Below, one piece after another: positions 9,925-20,937 of a stretch of 64,000 nucleotides of DNA. Made by a program: the position numbers and the translations under genes. The DNA lies in the NCBI RefSeq assembly GCF_001657485.1, contig NZ_LXFU01000030.1, positions 248,001-312,000 on the forward strand, given 5' to 3'. The notes beneath the pieces are model-generated. The model worked only from the letters and a program-made list of their open reading frames with translations, was not told the DNA's origin and made no database searches. Source of the DNA: Rhizobium sp. WYCCWR10014 (GTDB lineage Bacteria; Pseudomonadota; Alphaproteobacteria; Rhizobiales; Rhizobiaceae). Within the stretch, counting starts at the first letter, position 1; every line of letters starts with the position of its first letter.

Positions 9925-10701
9925 TCAGTGGCGTGCGATTTCCGAAATCGGCGCGATGCGGATGCCGTTGGCATTCAACGCCTCGCGCATCTGGCGCACG
10001 ATATCGAGCGCGCCGAGCGTATCGGAATGGAAGCAGATGGATTCAAAGGCGATGTCGACATCGCTGCCGGTGACTGTCCTGACCTTGCCTTCCCTGCAGG
10101 CGCGCACGACCTTTCGGGCAATCGCGGCGGGATCGGGACGCCCGGCATCGCGGGTAAAGACGATCGAACCGGTGTCGTCATAATCGCGGTCCGCATAGAA
10201 CTCGCGCACGACCGGCTGGCCGGCTTCCTTTGCGACACGATAGGTCGCCGAACCGCCCATGCAGAAGATGTAGGCATTGGGCTCGACGGTGCGCATGTAC
10301 TGCACGAAGATCTGCGAGAGTTCGGCGTTGACAGCCATTTCCATATAGAGAGCACCGTGCGGCTTCACATGCTGCAGGCGAGCGCCGTGGCGACGCGCGA
10401 ACTCTCGCAGCGCGCCGACCTGATAGACCATGTCGTTGACCAGTTCCTTTGCCGTTCCGGCGATCTTGCGGCGGCCGAAACCCTGAAGATCATTATAGCC
10501 TGGATGCGCGCCGATGCCGACGCCATGCTCCGTTGCGAGACGAACCGTCTGGTCCATGAGGTTGGGATCGCCGGCGTGAAAGCCGGCGGCGATATTTGCC
10601 GAGCTGATCAGCCCCATCAGCGTTGTGTCATCGGTATCGCCTACGCGCCACCGGCCGAAAGCTTCGCCCATGTCGCAATTGATGTCTACTGCATCGATCA
10701 A
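9925..10701 (-). CDS. pxpA: 5-oxoprolinase subunit A (LamB/YcsF family)
   Basis: Family motifs [41 protein letters not shown] and [11 protein letters not shown] are all present. PxpA is the hydrolytic component that completes opening of the ring amide of 5-oxoproline. I chose the TTG at 10701 (258 residues): GAGGA lies at suitable distance and it begins just before the conserved DINCDMGE. An upstream ATG at 10761 would add 20 unconserved residues. It is the first gene of the operon and is divergent from lysR at 10985. Confidence 0.88.
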   Translation of the reverse strand: MIDAVDINCDMGEAFGRWRVGDTDDTTLMGLISSANIAAGFHAGDPNLMDQTVRLATEHGVGIGAHPGYNDLQGFGRRKIAGTAKELVNDMVYQVGALREFARRHGARLQHVKPHGALYMEMAVNAELSQIFVQYMRTVEPNAYIFCMGGSATYRVAKEAGQPVVREFYADRDYDDTGSIVFTRDAGRPDPAAIARKVVRACREGKVRTVTGSDVDIAFESICFHSDTLGALDIVRQMREALNANGIRIAPISEIARH

Positions 10702-10984
10702 CGTACTGTTCCTCGCCTGCCTGCAATGGGGCCACGTTTCCGTCTGCCGCTTTTTTGACAAAAAAGGCTAGGATGAATTAATTCATTTGAAAAATTCAAT
10801 TTTTATATGCTTAGTATCTGAAAATCAGAACGCAGTGCTTAAATTTGGCGCACGTCGGAAGCATGTGATTTCAATCAGTTCGGACGAGCGTGCGCCTTTG
10901 CGTGCGGATATATGCTGCTTTTTGCGTCGGCTCTTCTGATTTTCCGATGGCATGTCTTGGATTATTGAATAGGAAGGCATCGTC
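10702..10984. promoter_or_regulatory. divergent control region, pxpA-lysR, with palindromes
   Basis: AT-rich region holding a perfect 14-base palindrome (ATGAATTAATTCAT) at 10773-10786, followed immediately by TTGAA-AAA-TTCAA at 10787-10799. The ATTCAT half-sites match those at 5226-5249 upstream of the GntR gene. LysR proteins usually bind such interrupted dyads in the divergent promoter, but the shared half-site makes the GntR protein a second candidate. Confidence 0.5.
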
Positions 10985-11893
10985 ATGGCGCTCAGTCTCC
11001 GACAGCTTCGTTATTTTGTCGCGACCGCGGAACTCGGCCAGATATCGCAAGCTGCGGTAGATCTTTCCATTTCGCAGTCCGCCGTGACGACAGCGATCAA
11101 GGAACTGGAGCAGACCGTCGGCGCCAGCCTGTTCATCCGTGCCCCACACGGCATGGACCTGACGGCGGCCGGGCGCCAGTTCCTGTCGCATGCCTATGAC
11201 ATCCTGAAAAAGGTGGATGAGGCAACGCATCTGAACGTCGTCAACAACGAAGTCGAGGGTACCCTGACGGTAGCGGCAACCTATACCGTCATCGGCTATT
11301 TTCTGCCGCTGCACATCGAACGGCTGCGGCGCCTCTTCCCCAAGCTCGATATCCAGCTCTTCGAATTGACACGCGAATCGATCGAGGAAGGTCTTCTGAC
11401 CAACCGCTATGATATGTCGGTGCTACTCACCTCCAACATCCTCAACCCATCGCTTGTGACGGAAAAGGTGTTGAGTTCGACCCGTCGCCTGTGGGTGCCG
11501 ACACAGCATCACCTGCTACAGGCAGATTCAGTCGGTTTGGAGGAAATCGCCGAGGAACCTTACATCATGCTGACCGTCGATGAGGCGGCCCATTCGTCGC
11601 TGAAATACTGGAGCGCCTCGCCCTACCAGCCCCAGGTGATCCTGCGCACGTCGTCCGTCGAGGCGGTGCGATCCCTTGTCGCCAACGGCCAAGGCGTGGC
11701 AATCCTCTCCGATATGGTGCACCGGCCTTGGTCACTGGAGGGTCGGCGGATCGAAACAATCAATGTGCGTGACCCGGTGCCGGCCATGGATGTTGGTCTT
11801 GCGTGGCGTAGGAACATCGAACTTTCACCGCCGATGCTCGCCTTCCGATCCTATTTCCAGCAGGCATTCCACCTGCCAGGGAATGCGCGCTAA
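10985..11893 (+). CDS. LysR family transcriptional regulator
   Basis: A 302-residue LysR protein with an N-terminal winged helix (residues about 1-60, ISQAAVDLSISQSAVTTAIK) and a C-terminal periplasmic-binding-protein-like effector domain. It is divergently transcribed from the pxp operon across a 283-base gap with palindromes, the standard LysR arrangement, so it probably activates pxpA onward in response to the substrate. The start at 10985 fits the family N-terminus, although the nearest purine-rich ribosome site (AGGAAGG, 10970-10976) is only weakly spaced. Confidence 0.9.
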   Translation: MALSLRQLRYFVATAELGQISQAAVDLSISQSAVTTAIKELEQTVGASLFIRAPHGMDLTAAGRQFLSHAYDILKKVDEATHLNVVNNEVEGTLTVAATYTVIGYFLPLHIERLRRLFPKLDIQLFELTRESIEEGLLTNRYDMSVLLTSNILNPSLVTEKVLSSTRRLWVPTQHHLLQADSVGLEEIAEEPYIMLTVDEAAHSSLKYWSASPYQPQVILRTSSVEAVRSLVANGQGVAILSDMVHRPWSLEGRRIETINVRDPVPAMDVGLAWRRNIELSPPMLAFRSYFQQAFHLPGNAR

Positions 11894-11999
11894 AACTATA
11901 GCTTGTATTGCTCGCCTTGAGCGGAATCGGAACCCTCGGCACCTCATTTCTTGCGCCGAAGTTCATGATTTGGTTTCAACGATTTACCAATCAGCTTGG

Positions 12000-12790
<791 letters not shown>

Positions 12791-12818
12791 GGGAGCTCCT
12801 GTCTACAAGGACCATATA

Positions 12819-12867
12819 GCGTAACGACATCATCTTTACAAGATTCGTAAAGATGATGTCGTTACGC
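12819..12867. promoter_or_regulatory. perfect 21-bp inverted repeat, TA operon operator
   Basis: Arms at 12819-12839 and 12847-12867 are exact reverse complements over 21 bases with a 7-base spacer (AAGATTC). The inner part of each arm reads CATCTTTAC or its complement. It sits directly upstream of the DUF1778 antitoxin start, and a TATAG element between the repeat and the gene could be the -10 box. RHH antitoxins bind such inverted sites as dimer pairs. Confidence 0.7.
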
Positions 12868-12983
12868 GTTCATTCTCACCTCTTGAAAGGATGTAGGAAC
12901 TGAAAGGTTCACACCTGTCGTTAACTCTGCAGGACTTCGTTGGTGCCAACTAGCGGCGCGAGCGGCGCGCCGCCAGATTTTGA

Positions 12984-13058
12984 TCACGTAAACCCTTCGA
13001 GCACCACCTTGCCGATCGTCGAACCGCTTTCGAGCTGCTCGTGAGCGTTGTCAGGTTT
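12984..13058 (-). pseudogene. C-terminal scrap of a zinc-type alcohol dehydrogenase/quinone reductase
   Basis: On the minus strand these bases read NAHEQLESGSTIGKVVLEGF followed by a stop, which is the usual C-terminal end of medium-chain quinone oxidoreductases. Nothing of the rest of the gene is present: the upstream side runs into the ABM monooxygenase gene. It is not the same as the tails of the two intact paralogues in this window, so it represents a third lost member. The remaining bases between 12868 and 13139 show no gene. Confidence 0.6.
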
Positions 13059-13139
13059 GCCGCATTGGTCATCCCAAGGTCGGGATTTGCGTTCCGAAAT
13101 CGGGTGGTTGTCAGAATGCCAGACAACTTTCCCGGCAGT

Positions 13140-13508
13140 TTAAATGCGTAAATTTCTTGGCTTGGCGGCGTTGCCTATGCTGGCGGCGGAGTCCACATCA
13201 TCATGGTCGCTTGCGGCAAATGCTCCGCCTTCGAGATGATAGACCTTCGGTTCTTCCGAGAAATAATCCTGTATGCCTCTCATAAACGCCTCGTGGTCTT
13301 CGCTCGCTTCGAAGCCTTGAGTGTGATCCTCGATCGAGCGCCATCGCACGATCAGGTTGAGGACTTCGGGCGTTTCAATCCCTTGCGCAAGAATATGGCC
13401 CCGGTAACCCTCCGCGCGGCTAAGCAAAGGAAGCACTTCGGCGAATGCTTGTCTGAACGCTTCGAGTTGCTCCTTGTGAACGGGCAGCACGGCGATCTCA
13501 TAAATCAT
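13140..13508 (-). CDS. antibiotic biosynthesis monooxygenase (ABM) family protein
   Basis: A 122-residue protein whose first 95 residues form an ABM-type ferredoxin-like fold (EIAVLPVHKEQLEAFRQAF, GYRGHILAQGIE, LIVRWRSIEDHTQGFEASED). These proteins act as small cofactor-free oxygenases or as quinol-linked companions. The ATG at 13508 with AGAGGTG upstream is chosen; the longer open frame to 13691 covers the neighbouring gene in another phase. It follows the quinone oxidoreductase gene by 31 bases and is likely cotranscribed, which hints at joint action on quinones. Confidence 0.78.
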   Translation of the reverse strand: MIYEIAVLPVHKEQLEAFRQAFAEVLPLLSRAEGYRGHILAQGIETPEVLNLIVRWRSIEDHTQGFEASEDHEAFMRGIQDYFSEEPKVYHLEGGAFAASDHDDVDSAASIGNAAKPRNLRI

Positions 13509-13539
13509 GTTTGCACCTCTAGTGTTGGATGTGAGGGGG

Positions 13540-14529
<990 letters not shown>

Positions 14530-14712
14530 TTTAAATCCTCGTTTCTTGAAGGGAGTGTGCAGCAGCAGTTTTCGGGTTAGCCGCGCTGAACGCCGAATTT
14601 GTCACAGCAGACAGGCAAATACGGATCCCGGCTGCCGCAGGGCGTGCAAGCGTTTCGCGAGGCCTAGGGTTGTCCCCCATCCGCCCCAGACACGCTTTGT
14701 TGCAGAAGCTGC

Positions 14713-14756
14713 CCTCGGCAAGCCGCTCGTCTTAACGAGTCGGGTTTGCCGAGGGC
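14713..14756. repeat. hairpin between MDR gene and small secreted-protein gene
   Basis: Perfect 10-base arms CCCTCGGCAA (14713-14722) and TTGCCGAGGG (14747-14756), with an inner 5-base stem CTCGT/ACGAG around a CTTA loop. It lies 24 bases beyond the stop of the minus-strand gene at 14781. It could terminate that transcript or act as an attenuator-like barrier, but no T-run follows on either strand. Confidence 0.45.
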
Positions 14757-14780
14757 TCTGCAGCATGCACGTGATCGGCA

Positions 14781-15056
14781 CTATCGATTGCTCAACCGCC
14801 TACGGTTCACTAGCTCCAGCGATCGATCTTCCTTAACCTTGTAGGTTTCCTCATAGCGTGCGCCGCCTGCGTAGAAGCTGTGGGAAAAGATGCTTCCAAC
14901 AGGAGACTTTTGCAGTTTTGTTTTCGGCTGGCCCTGATACGTGATGCTGCCCGGAATTGGTTCGAGGGCGCGAGCTCTTGTGGCAAGTGCCGTCTGGACT
15001 GCCAAGCTGGCCAGTAATACGCTAGTGGCAACAATCGTTCGAGTTCTTACGGTCAT
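14781..15056 (-). CDS. small secreted protein of unknown function
   Basis: A 91-residue protein with a clear Sec signal peptide (RTRTIVATSVLLASLAVQTA, cleavage near ATRARA). The mature part has about 65 residues, is rich in Ser, Tyr and basic residues, and carries no cysteines. I do not recognise the family. The ATG at 15056 has AGGAAAG upstream. It sits between the quinone-reductase unit and the lysR relic and may be part of the same regulated group. Confidence 0.55.
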   Translation of the reverse strand: MTVRTRTIVATSVLLASLAVQTALATRARALEPIPGSITYQGQPKTKLQKSPVGSIFSHSFYAGGARYEETYKVKEDRSLELVNRRRLSNR

Positions 15057-15200
15057 AATGCTTTCCTCTTTTGATCTGTACCGATGCGATCGTCGCCCGG
15101 TCTGTTTTGAGCACCAGTAGAGCTATGACGGAGGTCATATGCTGTGGTGCCGTCTTGATGGCTCCTACTTAACTTCTTGCGTTTTCTTTCGGTAGCAGCT

Positions 15201-15306
15201 CTGTTTTAGGATAAGTTTCAAAAAAGCTTTGAAAGCCATCGGCTTGGATGTGGACGACTGAATGTGTTCGCACGCATCGCCCAAAAGCGCAGCTTCAGCT
15301 TGAGGT
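15201..15306 (+). pseudogene. decayed lysR 5' end with its promoter (copy A)
   Basis: This stretch aligns base for base, with small gaps, to the promoter and first codons of the intact lysR at 18711. Both share CTGTTTTAGGAT and AGTTTCAAA, then a GGATGT-GACGA-CTGAA segment and CGCATCGCCCA. In the relic the start codon is TTG (15244), one base is lost after GACGA and an in-frame TGA follows. The rest of the gene is gone, and an IS3-type end begins at about 15370. Within it TTTCAAA-N5-TTTGAAA (15216-15234) keeps the inverted repeat. Bases 15057-15200 show nothing else. Confidence 0.7.
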
Positions 15307-15369
15307 GGTGAGGATGGCTCGATCAAACAGCCGCCCGCTTAACGCCAACTGACGTCTGAAAGTTGAAAC

Positions 15370-16394
15370 GAACCGATTTGCCGGAGGCTCCAACTTCTGA
15401 GAAAGTGGAGCCAACATGCGCAATACGACCAACAAACTTCATCGGAAATCCGCGCCCGAGCAGTGCGGATGGTTCTGTATCCCCAAGGCGAGTATTCCTC
15501 GCGATGGGCAGCGGCTTCCTCGATCGCCGCCAAGATCGGCTGCTGGGCACAGACGATGAATGAATGGGTGAAGAAGGCGGAAGTGGACGATGCTTCTCGG
15601 CCTGGGCTCCCAAACGAAGTCGCCGAGAAGATGAAGGCTCTTGAGCGGGAGAACCGTGTGCTTCGGCAGGCCAATGAGATACTGTGCAAGCGTCCGCTTA
15701 TTTCGCGATCGCGGAGTTCGACCGCCCATTAAAGCCGTGATCTCCTCCATCGACGGACACCCCTCGGTATCGTGGTCGAGTCGATCTGTAGACTGCTGCA
15801 GATTACCCCATCCGCCTACTACGAGAACGTTGACAAACGCCTGGCCCTGGAGCGGTTGTCAGTCCGCCCGCAGCGACATTGCGTTAAAGATCGAGATACG
15901 CCGCGTCTTCGAGGCGAACTTCCGCGTCTACGGCCTGCGCAAGGTCTGGCGGCAATTCACGCGGGAAGGCTTTGATACAGTCCGCTGCGCCGTCGCCCCG
16001 CTCATCCGATAGACTGGATCTTCAGGGTATCATTCGCGGCAAGCCGATCCGGACAAGACGGCTCCCGCCCGCTTGATCGGGTGAACCGCCAGTTCAAGGC
16101 TCCTGCGTCGCCGCCAGGCTCTGGATTTCGGATTTCACCTATGGCGCGCCTCCTCCCACAATGGGGGAGCGTATGTCTGGAATGAAAGGAGGAGTTTGAC
16201 ACTGCCGTGTTCCGTGGCGCAGCTTCGAAGCGGTTGAATTCGCCGCCCTGGTGTGGGTCGACTGGTTCAACCATCGACGGCTTCTGGAGCCCATCGGCAA
16301 CATCCCGCCAGCCGAAGCCGCACGTACGGCTCGATGCGCCAGCCATGGCCGCATAAGTTAAACGAAATGGCCTTCGGCAACCCGGTGCGGTTCA
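15370..16394 (+). mobile_element. degenerate IS3-family insertion sequence
   Basis: The left end (GAACCG...TTGCCGGAGGCTCC at 15370-15392) and right end (TGGCCTTCGGCAACCC to GGTTCA at 16368-16394) are imperfect inverted copies of a known style of IS3-family termini. The inside encodes broken OrfA and OrfB. The element is about 1.0 kb, shorter than the 1.2-1.3 kb usual for the family, so it has internal deletions and cannot move on its own. Confidence 0.65.
15426..16356 (+). pseudogene. IS3-family transposase OrfA/OrfB, broken
   Basis: OrfA is recognisable from VRMVLYPQGEYSSRWAAASS through EKMKALERENRVLRQANEIL, the helix-turn-helix and leucine-zipper region. OrfB remains as YFAIAEF-like and EANFRVYGLRKVWRQF segments and, further on, VDWFNHRRLLEPIGNIPPAE, the end of the DDE domain. 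The catalytic core between them is interrupted by several frame changes and stops. No functional transposase can be made. Confidence 0.7.
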
Positions 16395-16520
16395 GCTGTT
16401 TGCGCCTGAACAATCACCGGGCTGTTAATCTGTTGATGCTCAACAGGCGAAATCTCTCAAGAGGTTCCACAGGCATTCGATTGGAGAAGGTGCCAAGTAC
16501 ATTGACTACTCCCGCCTTGA

Positions 16521-17513
16521 TCATTGCGCGCTGATGCTGAAATCCGGAATGACTTCGGCTCCGATTTCATCGAGCACTTCGGCTACAGGTCTCCGGCTGA
16601 ACCTGAGATTCAGCGCGACATGATTGACGCCAAGGGCGCGCAGCTCTTCCAGAAGGACAGACAGCCGCCGGCGTCCGACACGATACCCGAGATGAATGCG
16701 GCTTGGCGGCGTATCCGAGTCGTCAGCCAGGTCGAGGTAGAGCGATTGGGCGAGTGGCTTGAACCCTGCCCCAAGGCGGTGAAGTGCTTCACGCCAGCCC
16801 GAGGCGACCTGCGCTTGCTGAATGGCGTCGCGCGGATACGTCAGCCAGCCATCGCTATACTCGGCGATCCAGTCCAGCGATTGCTGGCTCCGACCGGTAA
16901 CGAGGGTTGGCAGTCGGGACGAAAGCGGCTTGGGCACGAGATCACCGCCGCCGCCCAGGTGGCCGTAATGTGCCGACGCATGGACAGGAAATTTCTTCGA
17001 AAGCAACGCGTCGACGTAACGGAACGCGTCACGGAAGAGTTCGCCACGCAGGCTCGCATCGCGGCCATAAGCCGGATATTCGACCGGACGGTCGCCCGAG
17101 GCGACGCCGAACACGAAGCGGCCGCCGGACAGATGATCCAATGACGCCGCCGCCTTGGCAACATCGATCGGGTGATGGAGCGGTAGGATGACGGCACCTG
17201 TCGCGAGTGCGATGGCGGACGTGCGTGCTGCGATCGTTGCGAGCCAAACGAACGGGTCGTAGATCTGCCCCAGATCGCCGAAGCTCGGATCGTTCAGCGG
17301 TACGTCGCGCGCCCAGACCGCCGCAAAGCCGAGGCGCTCGGCCCGCTGGGCAAGCTCGATCTGGTCGAGCATCGCCGGCTCAGGACCTTCGAAAGCTTCG
17401 ATCGGGAAGTAGACCCCGACCGTCAACTGCCCGGGCGCGAACATCGATGCGTACCCGCGGCCGAAACGGCCGGAACCGAGTTTATTTTCGACTGAGGATG
17501 AAGCGGTGACCAT
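16521..17513 (-). CDS. LLM class flavin-dependent oxidoreductase
   Basis: A 330-residue luciferase-like monooxygenase with LTVGVYFPIEAFEG near the start, AERLGFAAVWARDVPL, ATGAVILPLHHP and LDHLSGGRFVFGVASGDRP, the landmarks of the TIM-barrel LLM fold. It would use FMNH2 (or F420) supplied by a reductase. It lies 62 bases downstream of quinone oxidoreductase copy B on the same strand (17514-17575), so the two are likely cotranscribed. Substrate unknown. Confidence 0.85.
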   Translation of the reverse strand: MVTASSSVENKLGSGRFGRGYASMFAPGQLTVGVYFPIEAFEGPEPAMLDQIELAQRAERLGFAAVWARDVPLNDPSFGDLGQIYDPFVWLATIAARTSAIALATGAVILPLHHPIDVAKAAASLDHLSGGRFVFGVASGDRPVEYPAYGRDASLRGELFRDAFRYVDALLSKKFPVHASAHYGHLGGGGDLVPKPLSSRLPTLVTGRSQQSLDWIAEYSDGWLTYPRDAIQQAQVASGWREALHRLGAGFKPLAQSLYLDLADDSDTPPSRIHLGYRVGRRRLSVLLEELRALGVNHVALNLRFSRRPVAEVLDEIGAEVIPDFSISAQ

Positions 17514-17575
17514 CGAATTCTCCTTAGGCGGACGAACGATTTGCTCTCGTCCGTCCGCGATATTGCAGAAGTGGC

Positions 17576-18565
17576 TCAGGCGCCCGCCGCGCCGGAGACG
17601 TCGATCACGACCTTGCCGCGCAGGCCGCGTGTGGATCCGTTTTCCAGCAACTCGTGGGCCTCACCCATGCGGGCGAGCGGCAGCGTGGCACCGATGACGG
17701 GCTTGACCAGGCCGCGCTCGACCAGGTCGGTGAGCGCATCGAGTTTGCCGCGGTTCTGGCGTGTGAACACGAAATGGTAGGCGGCGTTCTTGCCCCAGGC
17801 TTCGATGAGGTTCTGCGGCTTGGCGATGTCGACGAGGCTGACCACGCGACCGGCATCGGCCAACGCGAGCGGGCTTCGCGTGAGCGTATCTCCGCCGATC
17901 GTGTCGAAGATGACGTTTACCCCTTCTCCTCCGGTCACCCGGGCGATCGCGTCCACGTAGTCTTCCGCGGTGAAGTCGATCGCCTCGTCGGCGCCGAGCG
18001 AACGCACGAAACCGTGGTCGCGGGCAAGCGCCGTCGTGACGACACGCGCGCCCATCGCCTTGGCCACCTGCACCGCGATCGTGCCGACGCCGCCCGCGCC
18101 GCCGTGGATGAGGATCGTCTCGCCGGAATTGAGCTGCGCGCGTTGCGCGAACGCCTCCCAGACCGTTCCGCCGACCAGGGTCAGGCTCGCCGCCTCGAGG
18201 TGCGTGAGGTTGCGGGGCTTACGGCCGACGAGCTCGACGTCTGCGACGTGCTGCTCTGCGTACGAACCAGCGCCGCCGAAGATCTTCGGCGTGTAGTAAA
18301 CCTCGTCACCGACTACGAACTCGCGAACGTCCGAACCCACTTCTTCGATGACGCCCGAAATATCGTGGCCGATAATCGCGGGCAACGGCACGTAGGCCGT
18401 ATAGTCGCCACGACGGATCTGGTAGTCGAGCGGGTTGACGGCCGTGGCATGCACTCTCACGCGCACCTGGCGCGGACCGACCGCCGGCACCGGAACGTCG
18501 CGCACTTCAAACGCGTCGGGGCCGCCGAAACGGGTCAGGACGGCTGCCTTCATCGTATTGGTCAT
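17576..18565 (-). CDS. MDR family quinone oxidoreductase (copy B)
   Basis: A 329-residue enzyme with the same domain order and length as copy A at 13540-14529. It has [38 protein letters not shown] and [19 protein letters not shown], and no zinc ligand cluster. The frame is open to 18613, but the ATG at 18565 with AAAGGATAT upstream is taken. It is divergent from lysR (18711) over 145 bases carrying a TTTCAA/TTGAAA repeat, so the LysR protein probably controls it. Confidence 0.9.
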   Translation of the reverse strand: MTNTMKAAVLTRFGGPDAFEVRDVPVPAVGPRQVRVRVHATAVNPLDYQIRRGDYTAYVPLPAIIGHDISGVIEEVGSDVREFVVGDEVYYTPKIFGGAGSYAEQHVADVELVGRKPRNLTHLEAASLTLVGGTVWEAFAQRAQLNSGETILIHGGAGGVGTIAVQVAKAMGARVVTTALARDHGFVRSLGADEAIDFTAEDYVDAIARVTGGEGVNVIFDTIGGDTLTRSPLALADAGRVVSLVDIAKPQNLIEAWGKNAAYHFVFTRQNRGKLDALTDLVERGLVKPVIGATLPLARMGEAHELLENGSTRGLRGKVVIDVSGAAGA

Positions 18566-18683
18566 GGGTGATATCCTTTCACTGGTTGAGGGATGAGGAG
18601 CCGGCTGAGCCATGGCGTCCTCTCGATGCAGATTATTTGCTCTTCCGCCGTTGCATTGAGTAGCGGCCCTGTTTTAGGATCAG

Positions 18684-18702
18684 TTTCAAATCTTTCTTGA
18701 AA
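18684..18702. promoter_or_regulatory. inverted repeat in MDR-lysR divergent promoter
   Basis: TTTCAA (18684-18689) and TTGAAA (18697-18702) with a 7-base spacer, just before the lysR start. The same element, preceded by the same CTGTTTTAGGAT segment, survives at 15216-15234 in the decayed copy. Conservation across the duplication while the gene decayed argues for a real LysR-binding site. Confidence 0.55.
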
Positions 18703-18710
18703 GCGGATCC

Positions 18711-19637
18711 ATGGATGTCGACGATCTGAACCTCTTCGTGCGCATCGCCCAGCTCAGCAGCATCAGCGCGGCGGCTCGTGACCTCGGTCTTTCTCCTGCG
18801 GCGGCCAGCGCGAGACTGGCGGCGCTCGAGCGAAGGCTGAGCGCCCGGCTTCTCCATCGCACGACGCGTCAGGCGACCTTGACCGAAGACGGTCTTGCCT
18901 TCCTGCCTCATGCGGAACATGTCGTACTTGCCGCAGACTCTGCTCGGGCGGCGCTTGGGAGGGAGCAAGCCGCGCCGCGCGGCACGCTTCGGGTGGCGGC
19001 ACCGGCTTCGTTCGCGCGGATGCATATCGTACCGGGCCTTCCCGACTTCTGTAGCCGGTATCCTGGACTCGCCCTTGACTTGCGCATTTCGGACAGCATC
19101 GTCGATCTCGTTGAAGGCGCCTTCGACGTGGCGGTTCGTTATACCGATCTGAGCGATTCGTCCTTCGTCGCGCGGCGGCTTGCGCCGGACAATCGCGTGC
19201 TGGTTGCCTCGCCTGGATACTTGAAGCAACGCGGGCAGCCGACGACGCCGGACGACCTGGTGGACCATGCTTGCCTTGTCGTCGGCACGCTCGATCTCTG
19301 GACCTTTCGAGGGAAAGATGCGGAACCGATAGAGCGGCGTGTGACCCCGAGCCTTCGCATTAACGACGGCAGCGCCGTGCGCGACGCGGCCTCTGCCGGG
19401 CTTGGTATCGCTTTGATGGCCACATGGTGCGCGGCGGACGAGCTGCGCTCTGGCACCCTTGTACCGGCTCTTCCCGCCTACCCGCTGATCTCAACCCAAA
19501 CGCTGTGGGCACTTTATCCGAGCTCCCGCGAGCTGGCACCGAAGGTGCGGGTCTTCATCGACTGGCTCGTGGAGCGATTTGGACATCAACCGTACTGGGA
19601 TTCTGGGCTGGAAAAACTTCTGGTCGGCGATCCCTGA
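18711..19637 (+). CDS. LysR family transcriptional regulator (copy B, intact)
   Basis: A 308-residue LysR protein: HTH at residues about 1-60 (ISAAARDLGLSPAAASARLA), effector domain from about residue 90. It belongs to the same broad group as other LysR proteins that regulate adjacent oxidoreductases. Divergent from quinone oxidoreductase copy B. Its start region has a degenerate twin at 15244. Confidence 0.9.
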   Translation: MDVDDLNLFVRIAQLSSISAAARDLGLSPAAASARLAALERRLSARLLHRTTRQATLTEDGLAFLPHAEHVVLAADSARAALGREQAAPRGTLRVAAPASFARMHIVPGLPDFCSRYPGLALDLRISDSIVDLVEGAFDVAVRYTDLSDSSFVARRLAPDNRVLVASPGYLKQRGQPTTPDDLVDHACLVVGTLDLWTFRGKDAEPIERRVTPSLRINDGSAVRDAASAGLGIALMATWCAADELRSGTLVPALPAYPLISTQTLWALYPSSRELAPKVRVFIDWLVERFGHQPYWDSGLEKLLVGDP

Positions 19638-20111
19638 CCAATACTCCACCGAGGGCCTGAAGCGCACCTCCATGCGGCTTAAAAGCAAGCTCACAAAAGA
19701 CGTGACGCTGATGTGTCTTCGCCGAAGCGAGGCTTGCCTCGGCACGTCCAAGACAACCCTCTGTGTGACCTGTCCCTGATATGCGGGAACTATCAGGCAT
19801 TACAACCGTCCTTGGCTTTCATCTGGCGGACCGTCCTGCCCATGCCTCGCAGTCTCAGGCAGAGTCTGAATTTGTCCTCGGGAGACCTTATCGCAATTTG
19901 GAAGCGCTGCGATTTCGCATGCCGCAGCCTGGCCAACGCGTCGCTTCGATGCTTCGCGTTGGCCGCACTCGTACATGGCCGTGCTTTAACTGAGTTGCGT
20001 CGGCAACCTCTCCACGGAGCTCCGCACCACGCCGTGTAGCGGGCCGTTGCAGTTAGCTTGCAGCTTTACAAGCTTCATCAAAGTTGAACTGGACGGCAGC
20101 GGTCGTATTCC
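19638..20111. other. intergenic region without recognisable gene
   Basis: About 470 bases between lysR (ending 19637) and the SDR gene end at 20112. Several open frames of 60-110 codons exist but none resembles a family or has a ribosome site. It may hold decayed sequence. Confidence 0.4.
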
Positions 20112-20852
20112 TCAAGCGTTAGCGCCACCGTCTACCGTGAGCGTCGCGCCGTTGATCATGTCCGCATTCGAGCTCGCTAGAAACGCTACCATGTGCGCGA
20201 CCTCGCGGGCATCCGCGAAACGCCCGATCGATGAAAGGCTTCGTTGAAAATCAGCACTCGGACCATCTGCCGGATTTGCCTCGGTGTCGGTTGATCCGGG
20301 CGAAACCAGGTTGACAGTTACACCTTGCGCCCCGAGTTCTCGGGACAAGCCACGTGTGAAAGAATGCAACGCCGACTTTGACATTGCGTAGGCCGTCACG
20401 CCGGGAAATGGTACGCGGTCTCCGAGCGCCGAGCCAACCGAAATTATACGACCGCCCTTGACGAGGTGCGGGATGACAGCTTTCGAGAACGCGACAGGAC
20501 CGCGCACGTTGACATCCATAAGAGTTTGGAACTGGTCCAGATCGAGATCAGCGATCGGTCCGGCCAGCCCTATGGCTGCGCTGTTTACCAGGATGTCCAG
20601 GCCACCCAGCTTATCGACAGCCGCAGCAACGGCGTGTTTTGCGGAGTCCGCGTCGGCGCTGTCTGCCTGCACGGCCAGCGCGCGCCGCCCGAGTGCTTCG
20701 ATCTTGGCGACCACAGCCTCGGCGCGATCGGGCGATTTGTTATAGGTGATTGCCACGTCTGCACCGTTTTCGGCCAGCACCACCGCGATCGCGGCGCCAA
20801 TACCGCGGGAGCCGCCGGTAACAAGGGCCCGTTTTCCATTGATATCAATCAT
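20112..20852 (-). CDS. SDR family oxidoreductase
   Basis: A 246-residue short-chain dehydrogenase with TGGSRGIGAAIA near residue 12, a SVGSALGD segment carrying the catalytic serine, YAMSK and a C-terminal TVDGGANA. The family matches the 3-oxoacyl-reductase-like SDRs often placed next to AraC regulators. The ATG at 20852 is preferred over 20903 because IDINGKRALVTGG is the normal start. Divergent from the AraC gene (20938) over a short 85-base gap. The usual NAG motif is NSAAIG here. Confidence 0.87.
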   Translation of the reverse strand: MIDINGKRALVTGGSRGIGAAIAVVLAENGADVAITYNKSPDRAEAVVAKIEALGRRALAVQADSADADSAKHAVAAAVDKLGGLDILVNSAAIGLAGPIADLDLDQFQTLMDVNVRGPVAFSKAVIPHLVKGGRIISVGSALGDRVPFPGVTAYAMSKSALHSFTRGLSRELGAQGVTVNLVSPGSTDTEANPADGPSADFQRSLSSIGRFADAREVAHMVAFLASSNADMINGATLTVDGGANA

Positions 20853-20937
20853 GTCGTATCCTCTTGCTGCATACTGAGAGGGCTCGACGAGCCGGCGGGT
20901 CACCGACTTCGCCCCTCCAGCCCGTTCTTAGGCGGGC

